Shown: positions 1 to 8,653 of the stretch, piece by piece
Position numbering within the stretch: position 1 is the stretch's first letter
Layout of the letters: each line of letters opens with the position of its first letter
From: an uncultured Clostridia bacterium
GTDB lineage: Bacteria; Bacillota; Clostridia; Saccharofermentanales; Saccharofermentanaceae
Assembly: GCA_937876985.1 (NCBI GenBank)
Contig: CALEFT010000029.1
Span: 1-56,865 of the forward strand
DNA: 56,865 nucleotides
Reading direction: 5' to 3'
Notes under the pieces: model-generated
Database searches by the model: none
Seen by the model: the letters and a program-made list of their open reading frames with translations, nothing else
Told to the model about the DNA's origin: nothing
Program-made: the position numbers and the translations under genes

Positions 1-986
1 AAGTACTTAATTGTACGAACCATCTGGCTAACATAGGAGTTCTCGTTGTCATACCAGGAAACAACCTGAACGAGGTTATCCTCACCAACCATTGTCTGTG
101 TAGCATCGAAGAGGGAACCGTATGTCATTCCAACGATGTCGGAAGAAACGATCTCATCCTCGTTGTAGCCGTAAGACTCGTTAGCAGCAGCCTTCATAGT
201 AGCGTTGATTTCTTCCTTTGTTACGGACTTCTCAACTGTAGCTACGAGGATTGTTGTAGAACCTGTTGGTGTTGGTACACGCTGAGCGGAACCGATGAGC
301 TTACCGTTCAACTCTGGGATTACAAGACCGATAGCCTTAGCAGCACCTGTGGAGTTTGGAACGATGTTGATAGCACCAGCACGGGATCTTCTGAGGTCAC
401 CCTTACGCTGTGGGCCGTCAAGGATCATCTGATCACCTGTGTAAGCGTGGATTGTTGACATGATACCAGACTTGATTCCAGCGAGGTCGTTAAGAGCCTT
501 AGCCATTGGAGCCAAGCAGTTTGTTGTACAAGAAGCAGCAGAGATAACTGTATCCTCTGGCTTGAGTTCTGTGTGGTTAACATTGTAAACGATTGTTGGG
601 AGGTCGTTTCCAGCTGGAGCGGAGATAACTACCTTCTTAGCACCTGCTGTGATGTGAGCCTCTGCCTTAGCCTTAGATGTGTAGAAGCCTGTGCACTCGA
701 GAACTACGTCAACATCGAGCTCGCCCCATGGAAGCTGGGAAGCGTCTGCCATAGCGTAGATCTTAATTTCCTTACCATCTACGATGATGGAATCCTCTGT
801 AGCGGATACCTTATCGCAAAGAGCGTACTTGCCCTGAGCTGAGTCATACTTTAGAAGATGAGCAAGCATCTTTGGGCTTGTCAAATCGTTGATAGCTACT
901 ACTTCGTAACCCTCTGCACCGAACATCTGTCTGAAAGCCAAACGACCGATACGACCGAAACCATTAATTGCAACTTTTACTGCCAT
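1..986 (-). CDS. gap: Glyceraldehyde-3-phosphate dehydrogenase (partial, 3' end cut by window edge)
   Basis: Glycolytic enzyme that oxidises glyceraldehyde 3-phosphate to 1,3-bisphosphoglycerate with NAD and phosphate, in the cytoplasm. Translating the minus strand from ATG 984-986 gives the NAD-binding start AINGFGRIGRLAFRQ, the catalytic-cysteine motif SAASCTTNCLAP, and near the window edge WYDNENSYVSQMVRTIKYL. These are hallmark GAPDH segments in the right order. The frame is open to base 1, so only the last few codons and the stop are missing. An AGGAGGAAAT ribosome site sits just before the start. The gene is read alone from its own promoter. Identification is very secure; only the C-terminus is unseen. 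Confidence 0.97.
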   Translation of the reverse strand, partial: MAVKVAINGFGRIGRLAFRQMFGAEGYEVVAINDLTSPKMLAHLLKYDSAQGKYALCDKVSATEDSIIVDGKEIKIYAMADASQLPWGELDVDVVLECTGFYTSKAKAEAHITAGAKKVVISAPAGNDLPTIVYNVNHTELKPEDTVISAASCTTNCLAPMAKALNDLAGIKSGIMSTIHAYTGDQMILDGPQRKGDLRRSRAGAINIVPNSTGAAKAIGLVIPELNGKLIGSAQRVPTPTGSTTILVATVEKSVTKEEINATMKAAANESYGYNEDEIVSSDIVGMTYGSLFDATQTMVGEDNLVQVVSWYDNENSYVSQMVRTIKY

Positions 987-1005
987 ATTAATTTCCTCCT
1001 GATTA

Positions 1006-1017
1006 CCCCTTCCGGGG
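1006..1017 (-). promoter_or_regulatory. Small GNRA-loop hairpin in the gap leader
   Basis: The minus strand reads CCCCGGAAGGGG, a four-pair G/C stem closed by a GGAA (GNRA) tetraloop, a few bases before the AGGAGG ribosome site of gap. Such a hairpin could stabilise the mRNA 5' end. The structure is seen; the role is inference. Confidence 0.4.
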
Positions 1018-1047
1018 ACTAAATTATAGTGCTATTGCACCTAATCG

Positions 1048-1076
1048 ATTGTACAATAGGTACCTTTTTAATACAA
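1048..1076 (-). promoter_or_regulatory. Predicted sigma-A promoter of gap
   Basis: On the minus strand TTGTAT (1071-1076) and TACAAT (1048-1053) are separated by 17 bases, close to the sigma-A consensus. The promoter lies about 60 bases upstream of the gap start codon. Inferred from sequence only. Confidence 0.6.
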
Positions 1077-1217
1077 GAATTTTGAGTAACAAAATATTCG
1101 TGAATTCTGTGTGTAATTTGTTAAAATCACCATTTTCGAGAGAGAAGTGCACAAACGATTTTCAAAATTTTTCATCTTGTACGCTTTGGGGCCTCGCTCG
1201 AAAAGCATCCGCACTTC

Positions 1218-2270
1218 TTACTCAACTTTGGAGCCGCAGAAGCCACAGAATTTCATTGACGGATCAAGCCTATTTCCGCAGTTTGTGCAAAACTTTGGCT
1301 TCGCCGCCTGAGGTTTTAGGTCTGGATTTTCCGCCTCTTTTACCTGTGAAGTTACTGGCGAGGACGCTGGACTTGGCTTAGTTTTGCTAGCAGATGTACC
1401 CATCACCGCAGCAAAAGCAGCCGGAAGCTCTGTGCTTGTTCTCTTGCTCGTGCCGGAATTTACGCCATGCCCGTAGGAAGTCTCGTAGCTAGAGCTAGCA
1501 TAATTTGGATTGTTCATATAGTCATCCTCGGAACCTGGTACTGGAACGATGAGGAAATCGTTTTGGGAAGTTCTATTGATTTTCTTGAAAGAAACATAGT
1601 AAAGATAAATTATGTAGCCAAAATAGAATAGAAGCACGATAGGTAGCTCCGAAGAGATCATTAGACAGAAATTAAACAATGTGTGGAGAAGCGCTGGAAC
1701 CCAGATTGCCTTCCATAGACTTTTCTTCATTGCATCTCTATCGCCGATAACCTCGAACTTCTTAGCGTCGCCATAATACATACCCATGTGTACGCCGAAC
1801 ATCATGTGACCTGGAACTGAGAGAAGTGCTCTCATAATGGCTGTTGTCATGCCAAGGTCGAAGGCCTCGAATGCATTTCCGCATACATATAGGATGTTCT
1901 CTAGACCAGCAAAGCCGAGTGCTACTACTGAAGCGTACAAAACAGCATCGAATCTATGTGTGAAGTTCTTGCTTTTCCATGAGCCGAGCTTGAGGAGCAA
2001 ATACTTTGAGAACTCTTCCGCAAAGCCGACACATAGGCATCTAACAAACGTGAGGAACACTTGTCCCATTAGTCCGAACAAGAACAGTTCTTCTATAAGA
2101 AGTATTACAATCTCAGGAACAATCTCGAGCAAAAGTGCTGGGATTACACTTAGCACGCCTAAGACCAAAAGCAAGATCATGAGGCCGATAGGCTCCTTTT
2201 CGACTTTGTCCTTCTTATACATCATGATAAACAATACTACACATGGGATTAACGCAAGTGCAACGAACAT
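1218..2270 (-). CDS. PrsW-family intramembrane metalloprotease with C-terminal zinc ribbon
   Basis: A 350-residue multi-pass membrane protein. It carries the PrsW-type signature: an EE pair within AEEFSKY (residues 84-90), the segment ALGFAGLEN (117-125), GHMMFGVHMG (154-163) and HTLFNF (196-201), whose Glu and His residues fit a membrane-embedded metal site. PrsW of Bacillus starts cleavage of an anti-sigma factor; the substrate here is unknown and no anti-sigma gene is adjacent. After a Ser/Pro-rich linker (about 250-320) the protein ends in a CxxC...CxxC zinc ribbon (328-348), as in many zinc-ribbon-tagged membrane proteins. ATG at 2270 follows a GGAGG-type site. It lies between butyrate kinase and gap on the same strand. 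Family confident, function open. Confidence 0.85.
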   Translation of the reverse strand: MFVALALIPCVVLFIMMYKKDKVEKEPIGLMILLLVLGVLSVIPALLLEIVPEIVILLIEELFLFGLMGQVFLTFVRCLCVGFAEEFSKYLLLKLGSWKSKNFTHRFDAVLYASVVALGFAGLENILYVCGNAFEAFDLGMTTAIMRALLSVPGHMMFGVHMGMYYGDAKKFEVIGDRDAMKKSLWKAIWVPALLHTLFNFCLMISSELPIVLLFYFGYIIYLYYVSFKKINRTSQNDFLIVPVPGSEDDYMNNPNYASSSYETSYGHGVNSGTSKRTSTELPAAFAAVMGTSASKTKPSPASSPVTSQVKEAENPDLKPQAAKPKFCTNCGNRLDPSMKFCGFCGSKVE

Positions 2271-2389
2271 AAAAACTCCTCCTAAATAACACCTAATCTA
2301 TTACCACCGATAGCCTACTAACTGTGACTTAACATTTATATCACAAATATGTTCATCTATCTATAAGCGCGTTTCTCGCACTAGGTATA

Positions 2390-3496
2390 TCAATCTTCAA
2401 ACCCATCGAAAACTGGCTTGCCGCTATATACCTTCGGCACGACCTCGCCCCTTAACACGCGAAGTGCGCCGGAAGCCATTGCCTCTTGCTCGACCTCGCC
2501 GACATATACAGTGATTGGAGCAATCCACTCGCAGCTTTTGCGGATGTCGTCTACCAGGTCATCGAATCTCGTAAGTCCGCCAGTAAGCAATATCGCGTCT
2601 ACCTTGCCTTCGAGGACAGTCGCCATTGCGCCGATACACTTGTTTACTTGGTAAATCATTCCATTCCAAGCGCGCTCGCACGCCTTGTCGCCATCATGCA
2701 TTCTCTGTCTTACAACATCTGCGTCGTTTGTACCAACTAGGCTAGTAAATCCACCACCAATATTGCAAAGATGCTCAAGTTCGTCCAAATCCTTGCCACG
2801 TGCATAATGGATAAAGTCAACAATTCCGATACTTCCAATTCGACTAGGCGTGTATGGGCCGTCTCCGCCAGCACCGCTGTTGCAATCAATCATGCGACCA
2901 TTCGCATGCGCACCAATCGTAATTCCGCCGTCAATATGAGCCACAATAAGCCTCATGTCGCGATACTTTTTGCCTAGGCTCTTGGCATGCTTCATCGCCA
3001 CACCCTTCTGATTCAAAGCATGAGTCGACGGCGTCCTGTACAGGTCCTTGATGCCCGTCATTCTCGCCAAATCGCAATATTCGTCGACCACAATCGGGTC
3101 AAGCATCAGCATTTGTCCGCCATAAAGCTCATGGAACTTCTCCGCTAGCTGCACGCCCAAAATCGACGCATGCTCAATGCCGCCCTTGATATCACGCGTA
3201 TCAGCAATCAGCCTATCGTTAATCTCATAAACGCCGCCCTCGACAGTGTAAGAGCTACCACCGCGCCCAACAATCGCATCAAGGTCACTCATATCAACGC
3301 CCTCCGCTTCAAGCATAGCGCGAATCATCTCGAACCTATAATCGAGCTGCGCATTTATATCCGGAAACTTCGCGAGGTCAGAAGCCTCATGGAAAACCTT
3401 CTTCTCCCAAACTGCCTCCTCGCCCAAGAAAACCGTCAATTTCGTCGACGTCGACCCCGGATTAATTACAAAAATCTTATATTTCTTATCGTCCAT
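2390..3496 (-). CDS. buk: Butyrate kinase
   Basis: Transfers phosphate between butyryl phosphate and ADP, giving butyrate and ATP in the last step of kinase-route butyrate fermentation; it can also work in reverse. The N-terminus has the acetokinase-family phosphate motif INPGSTSTKLTVF (residues 10-22), followed by GRGG (about 78-81), the segment VAHIDGGITIGAH and the nucleotide-site ILLTGGLTRFDD. Length is 368 residues, slightly above the family's usual 355. No phosphotransbutyrylase gene is next to it in this window, although the two are often neighbours. It is divergent from the DUF5714 fusion gene across a 150-base region that must hold both promoters. Confidence 0.93.
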   Translation of the reverse strand: MDDKKYKIFVINPGSTSTKLTVFLGEEAVWEKKVFHEASDLAKFPDINAQLDYRFEMIRAMLEAEGVDMSDLDAIVGRGGSSYTVEGGVYEINDRLIADTRDIKGGIEHASILGVQLAEKFHELYGGQMLMLDPIVVDEYCDLARMTGIKDLYRTPSTHALNQKGVAMKHAKSLGKKYRDMRLIVAHIDGGITIGAHANGRMIDCNSGAGGDGPYTPSRIGSIGIVDFIHYARGKDLDELEHLCNIGGGFTSLVGTNDADVVRQRMHDGDKACERAWNGMIYQVNKCIGAMATVLEGKVDAILLTGGLTRFDDLVDDIRKSCEWIAPITVYVGEVEQEAMASGALRVLRGEVVPKVYSGKPVFDGFED

Positions 3497-3646
3497 CTGT
3501 TCACCTTGCTTCTCGCCTTATCAAAATTTGTCAAATCGATTATAGCACAGTAGCACTAATAATTATTCTCCTATATAATTAGACCCAAAACCCAAATCGA
3601 CTCGCGCCAACTTCGCGCACCAACCAGCTAGCCAAGGAGCACCCAA

Positions 3647-4588
3647 ATGGAATTAATTGACAGCATCATATCCCTTTGCGAAAAGCAAGAATCTACAAAT
3701 CCAATCGACATCTTAGAGGCATTGATGTCCGAAGGCCTGTCAAGAATGCATGGTCCCGAGCATCATATGTTTGTTGGAGCAAGTTTGCTTACGGCTTTTG
3801 CAAATAGCGGAGGGAAATTCCAAGATGGCGCTTGTCTAGTAGACGCACTTCGAACGCTCGCTTCACGTGTGAAAGATGTGCCGGGCGCGGTTTGCGGTCA
3901 CTGGGGTGTATGCGGCGCGGTGATTTCTGCCGGAGTATTCGAGTCGATTGTAACGAAGTCAGGTCCACTCGAGGGCAAGACCTGGGCAATTCCGATGGAA
4001 CTCACTTCAGAAATCATCAAGAAGCAGGCTGCAATTGGCGGCCCACGTTGCTGCAAGCGCGACTCATATATCGCAGTAAGCGAAGCGATAAAGTTCACAA
4101 ACGACTACCTTGGCGTCTCGATGACTAGTCCAAACAAAATCCACTGCACTAGATCTTCCCAAAACCAGCAATGCATACGCGAGCGTTGTCCATTCTACAG
4201 GAAGCGCGTTGCTTTTGTATGCGTACATAACTCATGCAGAAGTCAAATCGCGGAAGCCTTCGCTCGTAAATACTATGGCGAACGCTACGACATCTATTCT
4301 GCAGGAACAGAGCTTAAGCCACAAATCAACCAAGATGCAGTGCGCCTAATGAAAGACCACTACGACATCGACATGTCCAATCAGCATTCGAAGCTACTTT
4401 CTTCGATCCCGTCACCAGACCTCGTAGTTACAATGGGCTGCAATGTCGCATGTCCAGTAATCCCAGGCACAAGCAAGACCGACTTTGGCATCGAAGATCC
4501 AACTGGCAAGACGGACGATGAATTCTTACGCACAATAGAAGAAATCAAGCAGAAAGTCGATTCTTTACTAGGAGGCACACAACAATGA
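3647..4588 (+). CDS. DUF5714-like domain fused to thioredoxin-type arsenate reductase/LMW phosphatase domain
   Basis: A 313-residue two-part protein. Residues 1-182 are cysteine-rich (C83, C89, C135, C136, C167, C176, C181) with HGPEHH and GHWGVCGAV motifs and look like the DUF5714 family, which has no settled function. Residues 187-313 form a low-molecular-weight phosphatase fold: the P-loop VCVHNSCRSQ holds the CX5R nucleophile (C192, R198). The later segment MGCNVACPVIPG gives the C-x4-C pair used by thioredoxin-coupled ArsC. The C-terminal half therefore probably reduces arsenate or acts as a phosphatase. No ars regulator or efflux gene is nearby. The stop overlaps the start of the next gene (ATGA), so the two are translationally coupled. 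Confidence 0.8.
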   Translation: MELIDSIISLCEKQESTNPIDILEALMSEGLSRMHGPEHHMFVGASLLTAFANSGGKFQDGACLVDALRTLASRVKDVPGAVCGHWGVCGAVISAGVFESIVTKSGPLEGKTWAIPMELTSEIIKKQAAIGGPRCCKRDSYIAVSEAIKFTNDYLGVSMTSPNKIHCTRSSQNQQCIRERCPFYRKRVAFVCVHNSCRSQIAEAFARKYYGERYDIYSAGTELKPQINQDAVRLMKDHYDIDMSNQHSKLLSSIPSPDLVVTMGCNVACPVIPGTSKTDFGIEDPTGKTDDEFLRTIEEIKQKVDSLLGGTQQ

Positions 4589-4755
4589 TGGACTGTGAGA
4601 GATGCTCAAACAACATATACGACGAGCTAGCTGGAGAATACTACTGCGAAGCTCCAATCGACCAAGACGCGTGGGAGCGAATCCTTACTAATAAGGTTCG
4701 CTGTCCATTCTATGTTGAAGATGGTGAATATCGTACAGTAAGAAAGCAGAACTAA
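4585..4755 (+). CDS. Small four-cysteine protein, DUF6472-like
   Basis: A 56-residue ORF whose ATG overlaps the stop of the DUF5714/ArsC gene, with an AGGAGG site 8 bases upstream; a second in-frame ATG follows at once. Cysteines at residues 4, 7, 21 and 40 (CxxC, then single C, then RCPFY) suggest a small zinc-binding fold. The ending EYRTVRKQN resembles small Clostridia proteins of the DUF6472 type. No enzymatic motif is visible. Its coupling to the cysteine-rich fusion protein hints at a joint redox or metal-related role, which is inference. Confidence 0.7.
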   Translation: MMDCERCSNNIYDELAGEYYCEAPIDQDAWERILTNKVRCPFYVEDGEYRTVRKQN

Positions 4756-4835
4756 TCTTTGGTGGGGCATCACATCTTAAAGGCTGTATTTATTGGTTTT
4801 GTAACAATGTTAAATATGCTTTTCTACCAATCCAC

Positions 4836-6188
4836 TCATATAAATGGAACCATATAAACTGGAATATAAGTAATTCCATTTTCCTTCTTCAAGTCCTTTG
4901 TATAAACTATGTATCTATCTTCCATCTTAAGTTGGTACTTCTTTACTAGATAATCGAATGACTTATGAGATTTGTAGTTTGAAGACTTCACCTCAATAGG
5001 ACAAATCTTTTTCTTCTTTACTGTAATAAAATCAATCTCGTATTTCTTCTCTTTTTCACTTTCATTTGGCTTGTAGATGAATTCATGGAAATAAAGTTCA
5101 TGCCCAGTGGCCTTCAACATTTGAGCTACTACGTTCTCAATAATCATACCCTGATTGATTCCAAGTTTTCCGAATATCAATTCCTTATACAAATTCTCAT
5201 CAGTGTTTTCACTACTATTCATAATTTGCGTCACAAGCAGTCCCGTATCACCCATATAAAGCTTGAAATTGCTTCTATCCGAGAACAACTCCAAGGAAAT
5301 CTCTGGCTTTGTTACATTAATACACTCATTTCCAATCATGGATTCTGACAAGAAACTAATAGCATCAACATAATTCTTGTAACGCGCACTCTTATCAACT
5401 AGCGAAAGCTTGAAGTGAGAATTCTTGTTCTCGAGCTGCTCAGGAATAGTCTTAAATACAACAGAAGCCTTTTCTCTACTCTCGTCATCATACTTTCTCA
5501 AATCAGTTTCATATAGTTCGATAATGCCACGCTTAACATAGTCAATTTGCTCAAATGTTTTGCCATTTACATAAGCATCTACTACCGCTGGCATTCCGCC
5601 AATAGCCATGTATGTTCGGAACTTCTTCATAATCTTCCTATGGACATCCTCACCCATAGGCCTTCCTGAGTCAAATGCATTTCTTATTGCATCGTAAGTG
5701 ACATTGTCTCCAATCGCCCACAAGAATTCTTCAAAGTCCATCGGATACATCTTTATTCGATGTTCTTCCGACGGAATTAGAATATCCTTCACATTCTTCT
5801 TTATCGAAATCAGCGATCCAGTCTCAATAAAATCGTAGCGTCCATCAGCTACCAAATATTTTATAGCTTGCCTAGCCACAGGAAACAATTGAACTTCATC
5901 GAAAATTATGACGCACCTATCTCCTCTTAATTCCTTCCCTTTAAGTAAGAACAAATTCCTATAAAACTCGTCCAAATTCTCCAAATTCTCAGTGAAATTA
6001 TTTTTTATATCTTTGTTTGCACTCATAAAATCAATGATCATATAATCATCATATTCTCGCCTAGCAAACTCTTCAACAATAGTACTCTTTCCTATACGTC
6101 TAGCACCCTCAAGTAGCAACGCGGAGTTCCCCTCAGACAATTCTTTCCACTTCAATAGCTTATCGTATATCTTCCTTTTAAAAAGCAT
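4836..6188 (-). CDS. AAA ATPase with C-terminal DUF4143/PD-(D/E)XK-like domain (copy 1)
   Basis: A 450-residue soluble protein. Walker A is GARRIGKST (residues 28-36) and Walker B is VIIFDEVQ (D97, E98). The C-terminus has EID (384-386) followed by EVKS (399-402), the spacing of a PD-(D/E)XK nuclease-like core, as in the family annotated 'ATP-binding protein, DUF4143'. Biological role of the family is unknown; such genes are typically accessory and multi-copy. A paralogue lies at 10045-11364. The start ATG at 6188 follows GAGGTGAT. A 33-bp-period array starts about 36 bases upstream. The secreted LRR gene is the next gene upstream on the same strand. Confidence 0.9.
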   Translation of the reverse strand: MLFKRKIYDKLLKWKELSEGNSALLLEGARRIGKSTIVEEFARREYDDYMIIDFMSANKDIKNNFTENLENLDEFYRNLFLLKGKELRGDRCVIIFDEVQLFPVARQAIKYLVADGRYDFIETGSLISIKKNVKDILIPSEEHRIKMYPMDFEEFLWAIGDNVTYDAIRNAFDSGRPMGEDVHRKIMKKFRTYMAIGGMPAVVDAYVNGKTFEQIDYVKRGIIELYETDLRKYDDESREKASVVFKTIPEQLENKNSHFKLSLVDKSARYKNYVDAISFLSESMIGNECINVTKPEISLELFSDRSNFKLYMGDTGLLVTQIMNSSENTDENLYKELIFGKLGINQGMIIENVVAQMLKATGHELYFHEFIYKPNESEKEKKYEIDFITVKKKKICPIEVKSSNYKSHKSFDYLVKKYQLKMEDRYIVYTKDLKKENGITYIPVYMVPFI

Positions 6189-6223
6189 ATCATCACCTCA
6201 CCCAGTGTTTTCCACTATAATAA

Positions 6224-6356
6224 CACGAGTTTCACGAATTTCGCAAATGTTAAACGCCACTTTTTCACGAATTTTGAAAATGTTTAGATGCACTTTTTCA
6301 CGAAAATCAAAAATGTTGAACCTCACTTTTTCACGAAAAACGCAAATGTTCACTCT
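6224..6356. repeat. 33-bp tandem repeat array A, four units, upstream of AAA copy 1
   Basis: The word TTCACGA recurs at 6231, 6264, 6297 and 6330, exactly 33 bases apart. Three units begin CACTTTTTCACGAA and all four contain AAATGTT after the core; the remainder diverges. The proximal unit is the most degenerate (it lacks CACTTTTT). The array begins about 36 bases upstream of the AAA start codon, so it overlaps the promoter zone. Period and core were read directly; function is unknown. Confidence 0.9.
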
Positions 6357-6384
6357 GTAACAAACTCAGTAGCGCTAAAATTTT

Positions 6385-6510
6385 ACACTTTTTACAACGA
6401 ACTTTTGTATTATCACTACACTTTTTACGACGAACTTTTGTGTCATCGCTACACTTTTTACAACGAACTTTCGTATTATCGGCACACTTTTTACAGCGAA
6501 CTTTGCATTT
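6385..6510. repeat. 33-bp tandem repeat array B, four units
   Basis: ACACTTTTTAC recurs at 6385, 6418, 6451 and 6484, again exactly 33 bases apart, each followed by an ACGAACTTT-like segment with point differences. The block shares CACTTTTT and CGAA with array A but has a different second half; it is out of phase with array A by a few bases. The open frame across it encodes only a periodic low-complexity peptide and is not considered a gene. Confidence 0.88.
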
Positions 6511-6617
6511 TACCCACGTTACCCACCTTACTCACGTAACTCACGCAAAGCACGTCACATGCCCCACGTTACCTCACGCCACACGCCTGAGCCACCCCAA
6601 TCTACACTACCTCTCCA

Positions 6618-6657
6618 CATAAACAAAACACCCCAGAACAATTTCGTCCCAGGGTGT
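6618..6657 (-). terminator. Possible terminator downstream of LRR copy 1
   Basis: On the minus strand ACACCC (6652-6657) pairs with GGGTGT (6628-6633), followed by TTTTGTTT. The stem is short (6 pairs) with an 18-base loop and lies about 160 bases past the LRR stop, so the call is moderate. Confidence 0.45.
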
Positions 6658-6746
6658 CTATTAACTCCTTTTATATTTTGCTCGCATCAGTAACCGTCAA
6701 TCAGCTACCAGCCGCCAAGCACTTCTCACTAGCCGTCAACCAGCAA

Positions 6747-6763
6747 CCAACCTTCAGCCAAAC
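6747..6763 (+). repeat. 17-base direct repeat, left copy
   Basis: CCAACCTTCAGCCAAAC here is identical to 9089-9105. The two copies flank LRR copy 1 and the small gene 8654-9025 in direct orientation. Seen directly; origin unknown. Confidence 0.7.
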
Positions 6764-6816
6764 CGCCAACCGCCAATCAGCTAATCAAACAACTACAAAC
6801 CAACCGTACAGTTTAA

Positions 6817-8499
6817 TCAAATATCTCCTCTAACAATTCCATAGCTATTACAGATATTTGTATACTCCTGCGAGTACGCGAAGCCGCGGAAAATATTAAT
6901 TCTACTAGCACCATCTTCAAGCTGTAATACCCATGAAGTAAATCCAGCCTGATCTGGCTCACGTCCTAAGAATACTCGATAAAGTGTCGCTACATATTCT
7001 TCATTCGACAAGTTTCTATTAATAAACTCTGGTGAGAAGAAGAAACCATATCCGACGCCAGCACCGGAATTCTCGCCATTGATTAGCTGTCGAACCCATG
7101 ACGCCTGACCATTATAATCTCCAATTCTTCCGAGGCACATCGAATACAATCGCGCTACAAAAGCATTCACATTCTGCTGCCTACTACAATCTACTCCCTG
7201 CAAATAATGTCCTGCAGTAATTCCATAGCCAACACACAGATTGAAGAATTCCTGCGAATTACAAACTCCAGCAAAAACCTGCTCTCTACTTGCACCGCTA
7301 TTAAGCTGACCAACCCAGTCATTAAGTCCAACCTGATCTGGCTCTCTATTCAAGAACACACGATACAATATAGCAACGAACTCCTCATTACTAACATTCT
7401 TATTAATGAACTCCTGTGAGAAAAAGAATCCATAAGCAACATGCGCTCCCGTATTCTGATTATTCACAAGCGAATTCGTCCAATTGTTAAGACCCGTACT
7501 ATCTGGTGTTCTTTCAAGCACTAACTCATAGCAACGAGTAACAAAAGCCTCCGCCTCGCTTCTATTTGCACTATTCGTCGTAGCGCCAGGAATCGCTGGC
7601 GTATAGTCTAACAAAGTATATGGAATCCCATTTGCTACAGCATACTGTCTAGCATATGAATATCTGTTGCAATAAATCCTAGCATTCGGACTATCCCTAA
7701 AGATGTTCTCTTCAATCACCTGAACGCTATCTGGAATCACAACTCTAGTCAAATTCGGACACTCCGCGAAAGCCTGCTGCATAATAGAAGTAACTCCACT
7801 TGATATCGTAACCTCAGTTAGTCCTTCGCATCCGCCAAAAGCCGCCTCATCAATCGTCACACAAGTACCAGGAATCTCAATCGAAGTAAGCGAATCACAA
7901 TAAGCAAAACTAACCGTACTAATAAGCGCTACATTACTAGGAAGTATCAAAGTCCTAAGACTCGGACACTCCGCGAACGCACCCCTTCCAGTGCTAAACA
8001 AACCATTAGACATCTTCACACTAGTCAAATAAGGACAATAAGCGAACGCCACATCCCCAAGCTCCGTAACACTATTCGGCATCACCACACTCGTAAGCGC
8101 AGTATACATGAAAGCGCCCTCACCAATGCTAATCAGCCCACTAGGAAGCGTAACCTCCTCAAGCTTCACACAAAGAGCGAATGCAGCCTTTTCTATCGTC
8201 TTCACAGTATCCGGAAGCTCACAACTTTCAATCGAAGACATCGCGAACGCACCATTTCCAATCGACACAACCGTAAGCCCATCGATCTGACTTGGCACCA
8301 CAACATGAACGTCGTCGCCGCCATACTCGCTAATCTCACAAGTCGAATTCGTAACTACAGTATAAGCGTAGTCCCCCGACACGACCTCATCACCAACCGC
8401 CGCACTCACCTTAGAAGGCATCGCGCCCCAAACAACAGCCGCCATAGAAATCGCACTCACAAGGCCCGTCCAAAATCTTCTAATCGCCTTACTAGCCAT
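6817..8499 (-). CDS. Secreted BspA-like leucine-rich repeat protein with two DUF4214 regions (copy 1)
   Basis: About 560 residues from ATG 8499, chosen because an AAAGGAGGG site precedes it and a signal peptide (basic start, hydrophobic core, cleavage near SKVSA) follows; the open frame extends a further 18 codons. About residues 50-270 are BspA-type repeats (SIGNGAF, EEVTLPSGL, SVVMPNSV-like units of about 23 residues). The C-terminal half contains two related DUF4214 regions, each with FVTRCYELVLER/FVARLYSMCLGR, YGFFFSQEFIN and NREPDQVGLNDW motifs. No anchor motif is seen, so it is probably secreted or retained through DUF4214. LRR proteins of this type often bind surfaces or host ligands. 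It is a paralogue of the gene at 11629-13404 and, like it, sits upstream of an array/AAA gene. Confidence 0.9.
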   Translation of the reverse strand: MASKAIRRFWTGLVSAISMAAVVWGAMPSKVSAAVGDEVVSGDYAYTVVTNSTCEISEYGGDDVHVVVPSQIDGLTVVSIGNGAFAMSSIESCELPDTVKTIEKAAFALCVKLEEVTLPSGLISIGEGAFMYTALTSVVMPNSVTELGDVAFAYCPYLTSVKMSNGLFSTGRGAFAECPSLRTLILPSNVALISTVSFAYCDSLTSIEIPGTCVTIDEAAFGGCEGLTEVTISSGVTSIMQQAFAECPNLTRVVIPDSVQVIEENIFRDSPNARIYCNRYSYARQYAVANGIPYTLLDYTPAIPGATTNSANRSEAEAFVTRCYELVLERTPDSTGLNNWTNSLVNNQNTGAHVAYGFFFSQEFINKNVSNEEFVAILYRVFLNREPDQVGLNDWVGQLNSGASREQVFAGVCNSQEFFNLCVGYGITAGHYLQGVDCSRQQNVNAFVARLYSMCLGRIGDYNGQASWVRQLINGENSGAGVGYGFFFSPEFINRNLSNEEYVATLYRVFLGREPDQAGFTSWVLQLEDGASRINIFRGFAYSQEYTNICNSYGIVRGDI

Positions 8500-8653
8500 A
8501 GTAATCCCTCCTTTAATTCCATGCCTCCATACTACCCTACCACTCCCCAACAATCAAGCGCACCACGCCAAAATCCACATTTGTCTCACTCCCCTCTCGA
8601 AAAGCCTCCGCCTCCCAAACCACACCACCCACCATGCCCCAGGGAAATCCAAT

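Larger units (their letters stand above)
6511..6816. other. Non-coding C/A-rich low-complexity stretch
   Basis: No gene is seen here. The first part (to about 6600) is a degenerate series of CACGTTACC-like words. After a hairpin there is a C/A-rich stretch (6690-6810) with repeated CCGTCAACCAGC- and CCGCCAATCAGC-like words. It also holds one copy (6747-6763) of a 17-base word that recurs at 9089-9105. Confidence 0.6.

Noticed and set aside
573..842. Plus-strand ORF opposite gap
   Set aside because: The minus strand clearly encodes GAPDH there; the plus frame is an antisense shadow.
6288..6539. A protein-coding gene over the 33-bp arrays
   Set aside because: The open frame encodes only a periodic peptide (TFYNELLYYHY-like) produced by the 33-base period being a multiple of three; there is no ribosome site or domain.
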